Assembly (NCBI RefSeq): GCF_040932435.1
Contig: NZ_JBFQGA010000004.1
Span: forward strand, 310,001 to 374,000
Reading direction: 5' to 3'
Origin: Kluyvera sp040932435
GTDB taxonomy: Bacteria; Pseudomonadota; Gammaproteobacteria; Enterobacterales; Enterobacteriaceae
DNA: 64,000 nucleotides
The position numbers were made by a program, and so were the translations under genes. This document shows, piece after piece, positions 36,050 through 45,545 of this stretch. The notes beneath the pieces are model-generated. The model worked only from the letters and a program-made list of their open reading frames with translations. It ran no database searches and was not told the origin of the DNA. Each line of letters begins with the position of its first letter. Within the stretch, counting starts at the first letter, position 1.

Positions 36050-37261
36050 TTACAGCTTACGCATCACCAGCGTGGCGTTGGTACCGCCAAAGCCGAAGCT
36101 GTTGGACATGACGGTAGTCAGCTCGCGCTCGGTAGGCTCAGTAACGATGTTCAGGCCAGCCGCTTTCTCATCCATCTCATCGATGTTGATGCTTGGTGCG
36201 ATAAAGCTGTGTTCCAGCATCAGCAATGAGTAGATAGCTTCCTGTACGCCTGCGGCGCCCAGAGAGTGACCGGTCATCGCTTTGGTGGCAGAGATGGCTG
36301 GGCTGTTGTCGCCGAAGACTTCTTGGATTGCGCCCAGTTCTTTCACGTCGCCTACCGGGGTAGAAGTCCCGTGGGAGTTCAGGTAGTCAATTGGCGTATC
36401 AACGCCGTGCATTGCCATCTTCATGCAACGTACTGCGCCTTCACCGGATGGAGCAACCATGTCTGCGCCATCGGAAGTTGCGCCGTAACCGACGATTTCT
36501 GCATAGATATGCGCGCCGCGTGCCAGAGCGTGTTCCAGCTCTTCAACCACGACCATACCGCCGCCGCCTGCAATGATGAAACCATCGCGGTGCGCGTCAT
36601 AGGTACGGGAGGCTTTCTCTGGGGTTTCGTTGTACTTGGTGGACAGTGCGCCCATTGCGTCGAATTCACAGGCCATTTCCCAGCCCAGCTCTTCGCCGCC
36701 GCCAGCAAATACGATGTCCTGTTTGCCCAGTTGGATTTGCTCTACCGCGTTACCAATGCAGTGGGCAGAAGTCGCACAAGCGGAGCTGATGGAGTAGTTC
36801 ACACCGTGGATTTTGAACGGCGTCGCGAGGCAGGCGGAAACCGCTGAGCCCATCGCTTTGGTCACGACATAAGGACCCACCGCTTTCAGGCCGCGCGGGC
36901 TGCGCATTGCATCCGCACCAAATACCTGAGCTTTAGAAGAACCACCGGAACCCGCAATCAGGCCGACACGTGGGTTGTTCTGATAAACCTCTTCCTTCAA
37001 GCCAGCATCTTCAATCGCCTGCTGCATTGAAAGGTAAGCGTAGATAGAGGCATCGTTCATGAAACGGACCACTTTGCGGTCGATAAGACCGGTGGTGTCC
37101 AGTTTGACGTTACCCCATACGTGGCTACGCATACCAGAATCTTTGAATTCTTGAGAGAAAGTGATCCCCGAGCGTCCTTCACGCAGGGATGCCAGGACTT
37201 CCTGCTGGTTGCTACCGATGCTGGAAACGATACCCAGGCCAGTAATCACTGCACGTTTCAT
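36050..37261 (-). CDS. fabB: 3-oxoacyl-ACP synthase I FabB
   Basis: 403 residues, about three shorter than E. coli. It condenses malonyl-ACP with acyl-ACP and is needed for unsaturated fatty acids. The thiolase fold has nucleophile Cys in SISSACATSAHCIG (about residue 162) and the two His in NSHGTSTPVGD and TGHSLGAAG. Its promoter region carries FabR and FadR sites. Divergent from mnmC. Confidence 0.97.
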   Translation of the reverse strand: MKRAVITGLGIVSSIGSNQQEVLASLREGRSGITFSQEFKDSGMRSHVWGNVKLDTTGLIDRKVVRFMNDASIYAYLSMQQAIEDAGLKEEVYQNNPRVGLIAGSGGSSKAQVFGADAMRSPRGLKAVGPYVVTKAMGSAVSACLATPFKIHGVNYSISSACATSAHCIGNAVEQIQLGKQDIVFAGGGEELGWEMACEFDAMGALSTKYNETPEKASRTYDAHRDGFIIAGGGGMVVVEELEHALARGAHIYAEIVGYGATSDGADMVAPSGEGAVRCMKMAMHGVDTPIDYLNSHGTSTPVGDVKELGAIQEVFGDNSPAISATKAMTGHSLGAAGVQEAIYSLLMLEHSFIAPSINIDEMDEKAAGLNIVTEPTERELTTVMSNSFGFGGTNATLVMRKL

Positions 37262-37311
37262 TCAATACCTCTGTAAGTCATCACTATTTTTAAGTTTCGA
37301 GTGGCAAGATA

Positions 37312-37327
37312 GCGTACACTTGTACGC
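37312..37327. promoter_or_regulatory. FabR operator upstream of fabB
   Basis: GCGTACACTTGTACGC, a perfect 7-base inverted repeat around CT, 51-66 bp before the fabB ATG. It matches the known FabR repressor palindrome of fabA and fabB. Confidence 0.8.
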
Positions 37328-37329
37328 CG

Positions 37330-37346
37330 AACAAGTCCGATCAGCA
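37330..37346. promoter_or_regulatory. FadR activator site upstream of fabB
   Basis: On the minus strand TGCTGATCGGACTTGTT, a variant of the FadR site AACTGGTCNGACCAGTT. Placed just upstream of the FabR palindrome, as in E. coli where FadR activates fabB. Confidence 0.65.
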
Positions 37347-37421
37347 ATTTTATGCATAAATTTGCGCCTGTGGGCACGCATCGTTAAGATCGTCTGACTC
37401 CTTGCCGCGCGAGTAACTTAC

Positions 37422-39422
37422 GTGAAACAAAACGCCATACAATCAGCCAACCTCGAATTCAACAGTGAGGGTACACCTGTTTCCCGAGATTTCGACGACG
37501 TCTATTTCTCCAACGACAATGGGCTGGAAGAGACCCGCTACGTTTTTCTTGGCGGTAACCAGATAGAGGTACGCTTCCCCCAACATCCGCACCCCCTTTT
37601 CGTGGTAGCGGAAAGCGGCTTTGGGACCGGCCTCAACTTCCTGACTCTTTGGCAGGCTTTTGATGCATTTCGCCACCAGCATCCTGACGCTACGCTACAA
37701 AGATTACATTTCGTCAGTTTTGAAAAATTCCCACTGAAAGCAGACGATTTACGACTGGCACATCAGCACTGGCCGGAACTTAGCGAGTGGGCAGAGCAAC
37801 TTCAGGCGCAGTGGCCGCTGCCGCTTGCCGGGTGCCATCGTTTGTTATTGGACGGCGGACGGGTGACGTTGGATTTGTGGTTTGGTGACATCAATGAATT
37901 GACCGACCGGCTCGACGACTCCTTTAATCAGCAGGTTGATGCCTGGTTCCTTGATGGTTTCGCTCCGGCAAAGAACCCGGATATGTGGACACCGACGCTG
38001 TTCGCCGCCATGGCACGCACGTCGCGCCCAGGTGGCACATTAGCAACCTTCACCTCTGCCGGCTTTGTCCGCCGTGGGCTGCAGGAAGCGGGCTTCACCA
38101 TGCGCAAACACAAAGGCTTTGGCCGCAAACGTGAAATGCTAGTCGGGGAAATGATCCTACCCCAGCCTGATGCCAGTAAAACGCCGTGGTTTTCCCGTAC
38201 CGGTAGCGAGGCGCGTGAGACGACCATCATCGGCGGCGGCATCGCCAGCGCCCTGCTCTCACTGGCTTTATTACGCCGAGGATGGTCGGTTACGCTTTAC
38301 TGCGCAGACGACGCACCAGCCCTTGGCGCATCCGGCAATCGCCAAGGTGCGCTTTATCCATTGCTCACGGCGCATGATCCGGCGCTGGCACAGTTCTTCC
38401 CTGCTGCGTTTCTCTTTGCCCGCCGCCTGTATGACGCCTTGCCTATTGAATTTGACCATCAATGGTGTGGAGTAACTCAGTTAGGTTGGGATGAGAAGAG
38501 CGCGCAGAAAATCAGCCAAATGCTGTCGCTGGATCTGCCGGAGGAGATTGCTCGTGCGGTTTGTGCCGCAGAGGTCAATGAAACGATTGGCCTTGAAACC
38601 GGCTGTGGCGGCATTGAGTATCCGCTCGGCGGCTGGCTATGCCCGGCACAACTGACCGCTGGCGCCATAGCACTGGCCTGCCAGCAAGGATTACAGGTGC
38701 ACTGGCAAAAAAGCCTGATAGCGCTTGAGCCTGCTGAAAGCGGCTGGAAACTACATTTCGATGATGGCAAAACGGCTACCGCGCCAACGGTAGTGCTCGC
38801 GAACGGGCACAATCTTAACCAATTTACGCAGACGGAACCGCTGCCGATATACGCCGTTGGCGGTCAGGTCAGCCATATTCCGACCACGGAAAATTTGGCA
38901 AAACTGCGCCAAGTGCTGTGTTACGACGGTTATCTGACGCCACAAAACCCGCACAACCAGCAGCACTGCATTGGCGCAAGCTACCATCGTGGTCAGCGCG
39001 AAATGGTCTTCAATGAAGACGATCAGCAGCACAACCGTCAGCGTTTAATCGACTGTTTCCCGAATGAAGCGTGGGCGCAGGAAGTAGATATTAGCGCCAA
39101 TCAAGCCCGCTGCGGTGTCCGCTGCGCCACCCGCGACCATCTGCCGATGGTCGGCAATATTCCTGACTACGAAGCAACGCTCGCGCAATACGCGACCCTG
39201 CATGAAAACGCAGAGACTGCCGCACCTGCACCGATTTACCCTAGTCTGTTTATGCTGGGCGCACTCGGTTCGCGCGGACTGTGCTCTGCGCCGTTGGCGG
39301 CGGAAGTCTTGGCCGCACAGATGAGTCAGGAACCGCTGCCGCTGGATGCGGTGACGCTAGCGGGATTAAATCCGAATCGGCTTTGGGTAAGAAAACTGCT
39401 GAAGGGAAAAGCGGTGAAATAA
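37422..39422 (+). CDS. mnmC: Bifunctional tRNA mnm5s2U biosynthesis enzyme MnmC
   Basis: 666 residues from GTG at 37422, full length. It completes the 5-methylaminomethyl group of wobble uridine 34. The N-terminal SAM methyltransferase (MnmC2, about 1-245, with ESGFGTGLNFL and DGFAPAKNPDMW) is fused to a C-terminal FAD oxidoreductase (MnmC1, from about 260, with IIGGGIASALLSLALLRRGW). Divergent from fabB; ends at a hairpin shared with yfcL. Confidence 0.96.
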   Translation: MKQNAIQSANLEFNSEGTPVSRDFDDVYFSNDNGLEETRYVFLGGNQIEVRFPQHPHPLFVVAESGFGTGLNFLTLWQAFDAFRHQHPDATLQRLHFVSFEKFPLKADDLRLAHQHWPELSEWAEQLQAQWPLPLAGCHRLLLDGGRVTLDLWFGDINELTDRLDDSFNQQVDAWFLDGFAPAKNPDMWTPTLFAAMARTSRPGGTLATFTSAGFVRRGLQEAGFTMRKHKGFGRKREMLVGEMILPQPDASKTPWFSRTGSEARETTIIGGGIASALLSLALLRRGWSVTLYCADDAPALGASGNRQGALYPLLTAHDPALAQFFPAAFLFARRLYDALPIEFDHQWCGVTQLGWDEKSAQKISQMLSLDLPEEIARAVCAAEVNETIGLETGCGGIEYPLGGWLCPAQLTAGAIALACQQGLQVHWQKSLIALEPAESGWKLHFDDGKTATAPTVVLANGHNLNQFTQTEPLPIYAVGGQVSHIPTTENLAKLRQVLCYDGYLTPQNPHNQQHCIGASYHRGQREMVFNEDDQQHNRQRLIDCFPNEAWAQEVDISANQARCGVRCATRDHLPMVGNIPDYEATLAQYATLHENAETAAPAPIYPSLFMLGALGSRGLCSAPLAAEVLAAQMSQEPLPLDAVTLAGLNPNRLWVRKLLKGKAVK

Positions 39423-39431
39423 GCCACGTCA

Positions 39432-39457
39432 ATTGCCCGGCAGCGATTCCGGGCAAT
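39432..39457. terminator. Hairpin between mnmC and yfcL
   Basis: ATTGCCCGG and CCGGGCAAT arms with an eight-base loop between the convergent mnmC and yfcL stops. There is no T run on either side, so it may act only weakly. Confidence 0.55.
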
Positions 39458-39465
39458 CGGCAAAC

Positions 39466-39741
39466 TTAGTGGGAAGCCTGCTGATACAGGTTATCCCACA
39501 TATCTTTAACCAGCGCCTGATCGCGCGGAGCGAGTTCACCCGCACTAATAGCCGTTTCCAGGCTATGCGTTACATTACGGTAAAGCGCTTCGGCATTATG
39601 TACTTCACTTTCGGTCAGAGAAGCGACCGCCAGCGTCAGGTGGCCGCGCAGATAGCCGCTAGCAAACAGCTCATCATCACTGCCGTGTTCCACCATATCG
39701 TCAATTAACGCCAGAATGCGCTGTTCAAACTCCGCGATCAT
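39466..39741 (-). CDS. yfcL: YfcL family protein
   Basis: 91 residues, full length for the family, acidic and helical (MIAEFEQRILALIDDMVEHG). Function unknown. Precedes the mnmC hairpin and lies 27 bp downstream of epmC, same strand. Confidence 0.92.
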   Translation of the reverse strand: MIAEFEQRILALIDDMVEHGSDDELFASGYLRGHLTLAVASLTESEVHNAEALYRNVTHSLETAISAGELAPRDQALVKDMWDNLYQQASH

Positions 39742-39768
39742 CTTCTTTCCTCTTTCGGTAACACGGCC

Positions 39769-40314
39769 TTATAGATCTTCCGGCCATGGAAATTGTTCCG
39801 CCGTCAGTGCCGGCGTATGGTAATAATTCTGTAGCGCCTTGATGAACTTAGCCGGGCGCGGTGGAATACCTTCTGCAAGATAGGTCATCACCTGCGCGTG
39901 TACGCGTCGCTGGAACACGATACGGTCTGGCTCAAAATCACCTTCAAGGTTGTCGCAACTGACGTTAAACGGGAATCCCGCCGCCACGCAGAACAACCAA
40001 TCAAAAGCCTGTGGTTTCACCTCAACGTCTTCAAACTGCCCCTGCGTGTTGGCGTCACGCCCGTCCGGGCAGTACCAGTAGCCAAAATCCACCTGCTCGC
40101 GACGGGCTTTCCCGGCAATACACCAATGGGAAATTTCATGCAGCCCGCTGGCATAAAAACCGTGGGCAAAGACGATGCGGTTGTAAGGCACGTCGGCATC
40201 AGCCGGAAGATAAACGGGTTCGTCGTCGCCTTTAATCAGACGAGTATTAAACTCTTCGGCAAAACAGCCGTCGAAAATCGCAATCAGCTGTTGGTAATCG
40301 TGCGTTGTGGTCAT
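39769..40314 (-). CDS. epmC: Elongation factor P hydroxylase EpmC (YfcM)
   Basis: 181 residues from ATG at 40314 (MTTTHDYQQLIAIF). Six further codons upstream are open but not family-like. It hydroxylates the beta-lysylated lysine of EF-P after EpmA and EpmB. The likely metal-binding segment GLHEISHWCIAGKARR is intact. The start overlaps the yfcA stop as TGATG. Confidence 0.93.
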   Translation of the reverse strand: MTTTHDYQQLIAIFDGCFAEEFNTRLIKGDDEPVYLPADADVPYNRIVFAHGFYASGLHEISHWCIAGKARREQVDFGYWYCPDGRDANTQGQFEDVEVKPQAFDWLFCVAAGFPFNVSCDNLEGDFEPDRIVFQRRVHAQVMTYLAEGIPPRPAKFIKALQNYYHTPALTAEQFPWPEDL

Positions 40315-41123
40315 CAGTTCATCCCTAACCATTGAAGAATTTCCGCTCCGTGGCTGTCATACAATAGCTTGGCACTCATGACCGCCGATACCACCACAAT
40401 CATTGGGCGGATAAGCGACTGCCCTTTGCTTAACACCAAGCGCGAACCCATGCGCGCGCCAAAAAACTGCCCTACCATCATTACAAAGCCGGTCGCCCAA
40501 ATCACCTTGCCGCCAATGATAAACAGCAGTAATCCCCCAACGTTAGAGGTCGCATTCAGCACTTTGGCATGCGCGGTTGATTTGGCGAGGTTAAAACCCA
40601 TCAAACTAACAAACGCCAGCGCATAAAATGACCCCGCACCGGGGCCAAAAAAGCCGTCGTAGAAACCGACACAGCCACCGGCAACCAATGCAAACGGCAG
40701 GCCGTAGAGACGCTGTTGGCGATCGGACTCGCCAAGCTTTGGCATCAGGAGAAAGTAGAGGCCAATGCCGATAACCAGAATCGGCAGGATTTGGCGCAGA
40801 ATATCTGACTTCACGTACTGCACCAGCAGCGCACCGCTCATCGAACCGATAAAGGTCATCAGAATATTGAGCTTCTGATCGGCAAGGTTTACCACTTTGC
40901 GGCGAATAAAATAGAGCGAAGCGGAAAGCGAGCCACCGCAGGCCTGTAACTTATTCGTGGCCAACGCCTGCGCGGGCGGCATCCCCGCGGCTAACAGCGC
41001 CGGAACGGTGAGCAAGCCGCCGCCACCGGCCAGCGAGTCAATAAATCCGGCAAGGATAGCGATAAAGAAGAGCGCCACCAGCATCAGTGGCTCAACCATA
41101 AATAACGTGGAGAAACTGTCCAT
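40314..41123 (-). CDS. yfcA: TSUP/TauE family membrane protein YfcA
   Basis: 269 residues with about eight membrane helices and the duplicated family motif: GFIDSLAGGGGLLTVPALL near the N-terminus and GFYDGFFGPGAGSFYALAF in the second half. The family carries sulfur or organic anions; this member's substrate is unknown. It shares overlapping junctions with mepA upstream and epmC downstream. Confidence 0.93.
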   Translation of the reverse strand: MDSFSTLFMVEPLMLVALFFIAILAGFIDSLAGGGGLLTVPALLAAGMPPAQALATNKLQACGGSLSASLYFIRRKVVNLADQKLNILMTFIGSMSGALLVQYVKSDILRQILPILVIGIGLYFLLMPKLGESDRQQRLYGLPFALVAGGCVGFYDGFFGPGAGSFYALAFVSLMGFNLAKSTAHAKVLNATSNVGGLLLFIIGGKVIWATGFVMMVGQFFGARMGSRLVLSKGQSLIRPMIVVVSAVMSAKLLYDSHGAEILQWLGMN

Positions 41124-41947
41124 TAGAGTACGTGCTCATCCAGTAACGCCTGGCAGGAAGGCGGCAACGGTGGTGGCGTCTTCTTCACAGGTGTGGTGGT
41201 GCCAGGTTTTGGCGGTGCAAACCAGCTTTGCAGCTCCGCGCCACAGCCGTCTCCGGCTGGAGGAGCGGCCTGCTCTTCACATTCAAGGCTGTTCGCCGGG
41301 CACTTCAGCCGCACGTGCATATGCGCACGGTGCTGGAACCACGGACGAACTTTATGCAGCCAGTTGCGGTCATTGCCCGCATCAAGGCACAGCTGTTGTT
41401 TGATGGCCGGATTGACGAAAATGCGCGTCACTTCCGGATCTTCGGCTGCCAGTTTAATAAGCTGGCCAATTTCCGGTTTCCACAACGTCGGCACCACGCG
41501 TTTACCATCAGCGCTAACTAAATCCAACGCCTGGGGTTTGAGTAACTGCGCAGAACTCCAGCGTGCTTTGGGTAACTGCAAGAAAATATCGACATCCAGC
41601 CCGCTTTGGTGGCTGGCGTGTCCGCCGTTAAAGCGCCCACCGGCAGGCATCCCCATATCACCAATCAGCATGGTGCCCATACCGTGTTGCTGCACCTCAT
41701 TGCCCAGACGCTGGATAAACTGCACCAGCTCCGGGTGCCCAAAGTAGCGGCGTTGGTCGGTACGCATAACCTGATAGGTATCGGCCTGAAGCGGCAGAGG
41801 CTGGGCGCCAACGATACAACCGTTAGCATAGGCGCCGATAGACTGCGCGCTGCCGCTAATCGGCTGGGTGATTTTTTGCCAAGGCGTTGCCGCCAGCGCC
41901 GAACTGCTGGCCAACAGCGCCAGCAGTGCAATAACGGTTTTTTTCAT
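41123..41947 (-). CDS. mepA: Penicillin-insensitive murein endopeptidase MepA
   Basis: 274 residues from ATG at 41947, which gives a proper signal peptide (MKKTVIALLALLASSSALAA). It cleaves D-Ala-meso-DAP cross-links in the periplasm. LAS metallopeptidase motifs: GHASHQSGLDVDIF with metal ligands His and Asp, and HRAHMHVRLKC. The C-terminus is Pro-rich with extra Cys. Three bases after aroC on the same strand. Confidence 0.95.
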   Translation of the reverse strand: MKKTVIALLALLASSSALAATPWQKITQPISGSAQSIGAYANGCIVGAQPLPLQADTYQVMRTDQRRYFGHPELVQFIQRLGNEVQQHGMGTMLIGDMGMPAGGRFNGGHASHQSGLDVDIFLQLPKARWSSAQLLKPQALDLVSADGKRVVPTLWKPEIGQLIKLAAEDPEVTRIFVNPAIKQQLCLDAGNDRNWLHKVRPWFQHRAHMHVRLKCPANSLECEEQAAPPAGDGCGAELQSWFAPPKPGTTTPVKKTPPPLPPSCQALLDEHVL

Positions 41948-41949
41948 GA

Positions 41950-43035
41950 TTACCAGCGTGGAATTGAGGTCGTCACATCGGCGTTTTGCGCGCGTTGACG
42001 CATAAAGTGATCCATCAGCACAATTGCCATCATTGCTTCGGCAATCGGCACCGCACGAATACCTACGCACGGATCGTGGCGACCTTTGGTTATCATCTCA
42101 ACTTCAGCACCGCTGCGGTCGATAGTCCGCCCGGGGACGGTAATGCTGGAGGTTGGTTTGAGTGCCATATTTGCCACAATCTGCTGTCCGCTGCTGATGC
42201 CGCCAAGAATGCCGCCCGCGTGGTTACTCTGGAAACCGTCTTTCGTGATTTCATCACGGTTTTGGCTGCCGCGCAGTTTCACCACGTCAAAGCCATCGCC
42301 AATCTCAACGCCTTTGACGGCATTGATGCTCATAAGAGCATGGGCGATGTCAGCATCCAGACGGTCAAACACCGGCTCGCCTAGGCCTGCCGGTACGCCG
42401 TCCGCGACGACGGTCACCTTCGCCCCAATCGAGTCACCCTCTTTTTTCAGGCCGCGCATCAGCTCATCCAGCGCTTCGATTTTGTCCGGGTCCGGGCAGA
42501 AGAACGGGTTTTGTTCAACCTGATCCCAGTCTTTTATCGCCAGCGGAATGTCGCCCATCTGAGTCAAACAGCCACGAATCACGATGCCAAATTTGGCGGC
42601 GAGGAATTTTTTGGCGATGGCGCCTGCGGCTACGCGCATGGCGGTTTCACGTGCGGATGAACGACCACCACCGCGATAATCGCGCAGACCGTATTTCTGC
42701 TCGTAGGTGTAATCCGCGTGTCCTGGACGGAAAACATCTTTAATCGCTCCGTAGTCCTGCGAGCGCTGATCGGTGTTTTCAATCAGCAGGCCAATGCTGG
42801 TACCGGTCGTGACGCCATCAAAAACGCCGGAGAGAATTTTCACCTGATCCGGTTCGCGGCGCTGAGTGGTATAGCGCGAGGTGCCCGGGCGGCGTCTGTC
42901 GAGGTCGTGTTGCAGGTCGGCCTCGGTTAACGGGATGCCGGGCGGCACACCGTCAACGATGCAGCCCAGCGCCAGCCCATGCGACTCACCAAAGGTGGTT
43001 ACGCGAAACAGTTGTCCAATAGTATTTCCTGCCAT
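41950..43035 (-). CDS. aroC: Chorismate synthase AroC
   Basis: 361 residues from ATG at 43035, spaced five bases from GGAG; the GTG one codon upstream is too close. It converts EPSP to chorismate with reduced FMN. Signatures: GESHG near the N-terminus, RPGHADYTYEQKYGLRDYRG, and RHDPCVGIRAVPIAEAM at the end. Between prmB and mepA. Confidence 0.97.
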   Translation of the reverse strand: MAGNTIGQLFRVTTFGESHGLALGCIVDGVPPGIPLTEADLQHDLDRRRPGTSRYTTQRREPDQVKILSGVFDGVTTGTSIGLLIENTDQRSQDYGAIKDVFRPGHADYTYEQKYGLRDYRGGGRSSARETAMRVAAGAIAKKFLAAKFGIVIRGCLTQMGDIPLAIKDWDQVEQNPFFCPDPDKIEALDELMRGLKKEGDSIGAKVTVVADGVPAGLGEPVFDRLDADIAHALMSINAVKGVEIGDGFDVVKLRGSQNRDEITKDGFQSNHAGGILGGISSGQQIVANMALKPTSSITVPGRTIDRSGAEVEMITKGRHDPCVGIRAVPIAEAMMAIVLMDHFMRQRAQNADVTTSIPRW

Positions 43036-43077
43036 CACGACTCCGTTATCGTTGTTGTTTGTTGTGTGCTGGAATAA

Positions 43078-44010
43078 TCAGTCTTTGTACTGGCCGAAGT
43101 GGTTTTGCGCCGCCACCAGCTGCGCTTTGGTCAGCATAAAGACGCCGTCACCGCCGTTATCAAACTCAAGCCAAGTGAACGGTACGTCCGGGTATTGATC
43201 CATCAGGTGTACCATGCTGTTCCCGACTTCACAAATCAGAATCCCGTCATCGCTCAGGTAATCAGGCGCACAGCCAAGGATGCGGCGCGTCAGGTGCAGA
43301 CCATCGGAACCCGAAGCCAGGCCCAGTTCCGGCTCGTGACGATATTCAGACGGCAGGTCGTCCATGTCTTCTTCATCCACGTACGGTGGATTGGTGACGA
43401 TCAAATCGTATTGCAGCTTAGGCGCATCACGGAACAGATCGGAGCGGATCGGCGTGACGTTATGGATCATGCCGTGCTCTTCGATGTTGTACTCGGTCAC
43501 CGCCAGCGCATCAGGGGAAACATCAATAGCGTCGACTTCCGCTTCAGGGAAGGCGTATGCGCAGGCAATCGCGATACAACCGCTGCCGGTGCACATATCT
43601 AGAATATGTTCTGGATGATGATTAATCAGACCCGCAAAGCGGTTGTTGATAAGCTCCCCAATCGGCGAGCGAGGCACCAGTACGCGATCGTCTACGTAGA
43701 ATTCGTGGCCGCAGAACCAGGCTTTGTTGGTCAGATAGGCGACCGGAATACGTTCATTGACGCGGCGAATAACGCGCTCTACGATCAGCTGCTTTTCGCT
43801 GGTTGTCAGGCGAGCAATACGCATATCTTCAGGGATATCCAACGGCAGATACAGCGTTGGCAGAACCAGCTGTACGGCTTCATCCCACGGGTTATCGGTG
43901 CCGTGACCGTACCAGATGTTGGCAGCGCTAAAGCGGCTTACCGCCCAGCGTAACATGTCCTGAATGGTATGCAGCTCATTGACTGCTTCTTCAACAAATA
44001 TCTTATCCAC
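43078..44010 (-). CDS. prmB: Ribosomal protein uL3 glutamine methyltransferase PrmB
   Basis: 310 residues from GTG at 44010 (MDKIFVEEAVNELHT), with GGAGG five bases before it. A frame to 44097 adds 29 unrelated residues. It methylates Gln150 of ribosomal protein L3 using SAM. Motifs: SAM loop DMCTGSGCIAIACA and the glutamine-binding TNPPYVDEED. Confidence 0.96.
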   Translation of the reverse strand: MDKIFVEEAVNELHTIQDMLRWAVSRFSAANIWYGHGTDNPWDEAVQLVLPTLYLPLDIPEDMRIARLTTSEKQLIVERVIRRVNERIPVAYLTNKAWFCGHEFYVDDRVLVPRSPIGELINNRFAGLINHHPEHILDMCTGSGCIAIACAYAFPEAEVDAIDVSPDALAVTEYNIEEHGMIHNVTPIRSDLFRDAPKLQYDLIVTNPPYVDEEDMDDLPSEYRHEPELGLASGSDGLHLTRRILGCAPDYLSDDGILICEVGNSMVHLMDQYPDVPFTWLEFDNGGDGVFMLTKAQLVAAQNHFGQYKD

Positions 44011-44173
44011 GTTGTCCTCCAGGGCATGCGTCGGGGTAAATTCGGCGGCTAGTTTGCCATGAAGACGGCGATAAATCAGCATTCTTGCGCAGGCCACGGG
44101 GAAAAAAGCGTTTTCGCTGCAGCCAGCGGCGTGAGAAGGTAAACTAGTGGAAAAAAATGACTGAGAAGAATCA

Positions 44174-44725
44174 ATGAAAAAGACACCCTCACTGAGCGAG
44201 GAGGATCAGGCGCTGTTTCAACAGTTGATGACCGGGACGCGTAAAATAAAGCAGGACACGATTGTCCATCGTCCGCCGCGTAAGAAACTCAGCGAAGTGC
44301 CGCCAAAACGGTTACTGCAGGAGCAGGCAGACAACAGCCACTTTTTTTCCGATGAATTTCAGCCGCTGTTGAATACCAACGGGCCGGTGAAATACGTACG
44401 TGAAGACGTTAGCCATTTCGAGCTTAAAAAACTGCGCCGTGGTGATTACTCCCCGGAACTGTTCCTCGACCTGCATGGCTTAACGCAAATGCAAGCCAAA
44501 CAAGAGCTTGGCGCGCTTATCGCCGCCTGCCGTCGCGAACACGTTTTTTGCGCCTGTGTAATGCACGGACACGGCAAACATATCCTGAAACAACAAACGC
44601 CGCTGTGGTTGGCCCAGCATCCGCACGTTATGGCTTTTCATCAGGCGTCGAAGGAGTACGGCGGAGATGCCGCGCTGCTGGTGCTGATTGAAGTCGAAGA
44701 GTGGCTGCCGCCGGAGCTGCCTTGA
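44174..44725 (+). CDS. smrB: Smr-domain endonuclease SmrB
   Basis: 183 residues. A charged N-terminal extension (about 1-90) leads a Smr domain with LDLHGLTQMQAKQEL and MHGHGKHIL (about 98-175). In E. coli, SmrB cleaves mRNA at collided ribosomes. Divergent from prmB; followed by a REP cluster. Confidence 0.94.
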   Translation: MKKTPSLSEEDQALFQQLMTGTRKIKQDTIVHRPPRKKLSEVPPKRLLQEQADNSHFFSDEFQPLLNTNGPVKYVREDVSHFELKKLRRGDYSPELFLDLHGLTQMQAKQELGALIAACRREHVFCACVMHGHGKHILKQQTPLWLAQHPHVMAFHQASKEYGGDAALLVLIEVEEWLPPELP

Positions 44726-44744
44726 TGGCGAGGGATGAGTAGTT

Positions 44745-44833
44745 GCCTGATGGCGCTGCGCTTATCAGGCCTACAGGAAGATGTGCACCGTTTTTGTAGG
44801 CCGGATAAGGCATTTATGCCGCCATCCGGCGAT
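44745..44833. repeat. REP/BIME element after smrB
   Basis: GCCTGATGGCGC...CAGGCCTAC at 44745-44774 and an opposed GTAGGCCGGATAAGG...CCATCCGGCG at 44796-44831. Extragenic and convergent between smrB and sixA. Confidence 0.9.
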
Positions 44834-44872
44834 CGGTATCTATCTGACGGAAGGCGGCCGAGATAAAAGCGC

Positions 44873-45358
44873 TTAGATCGCTTTCGCCATTTTCAGGTTG
44901 CAAGGGCTCATTTGCCAATTCAGCACACCCTGCCCGTTTACGTCCAAGGTGACGCTGGCAATCGCGGAGGTCGTGAACATTGGAGGGACTTCGCCCGGGC
45001 AAAGCTCGGCAACGAGGTAACCGACCAGCGGCAAGTGAGAAATCACCAACACCGATGACGTTCCTTCCGTCGCTAACGCTTGCAGGTAGGCGCTCACCAG
45101 GCCGATATCGCCGCACGGCGTTAACTCCTGCAAGACATCCACCTCTTTCGGCAGGTTCATACATTCACCTACCACTTCCAGCGTCTGTTCCGCACGCAGA
45201 TATGGACTGACCAAAATACGATCGATATCCACTTTTTGGCCTTTCAGCCAGGTGGCCATCTGACGAGATTCATCACAACCACAACCGGTGAGAGGACGAA
45301 CCGAATCACTCGCTGCATCGAGAGCAGCGTCGCCGTGACGCATAATAAACACTTGCAT
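44873..45358 (-). CDS. sixA: Phosphohistidine phosphatase SixA
   Basis: 161 residues. RHG-type histidine phosphatase: MRHGDA holds the catalytic His8, with a second His in VISHLPL. In E. coli it dephosphorylates phosphohistidines of the nitrogen PTS (NPr) and ArcB. It stands alone between smrB and fadJ. Confidence 0.95.
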   Translation of the reverse strand: MQVFIMRHGDAALDAASDSVRPLTGCGCDESRQMATWLKGQKVDIDRILVSPYLRAEQTLEVVGECMNLPKEVDVLQELTPCGDIGLVSAYLQALATEGTSSVLVISHLPLVGYLVAELCPGEVPPMFTTSAIASVTLDVNGQGVLNWQMSPCNLKMAKAI

Positions 45359-45545
45359 ATTGCACCGCTTTTGTTAACCAGAAGCACCAGCGCCACCATA
45401 ACGGTGACGCGGTAGCCGGGCATTGTGCCTGATCCATTCACTGAATGAAACGTTGCTTTTTACCTTACTGGCGTAAGTATAGTCAACATCTGTTTACAAA
45501 ATAGCCATAAACCCTGTACTTAATTGGGGCTTTTCTGTTTTGACC

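Noticed and set aside
41606..42384. Plus-strand frames opposite mepA and aroC
   Set aside because: Both lie entirely within well-conserved genes and encode no recognisable motifs.
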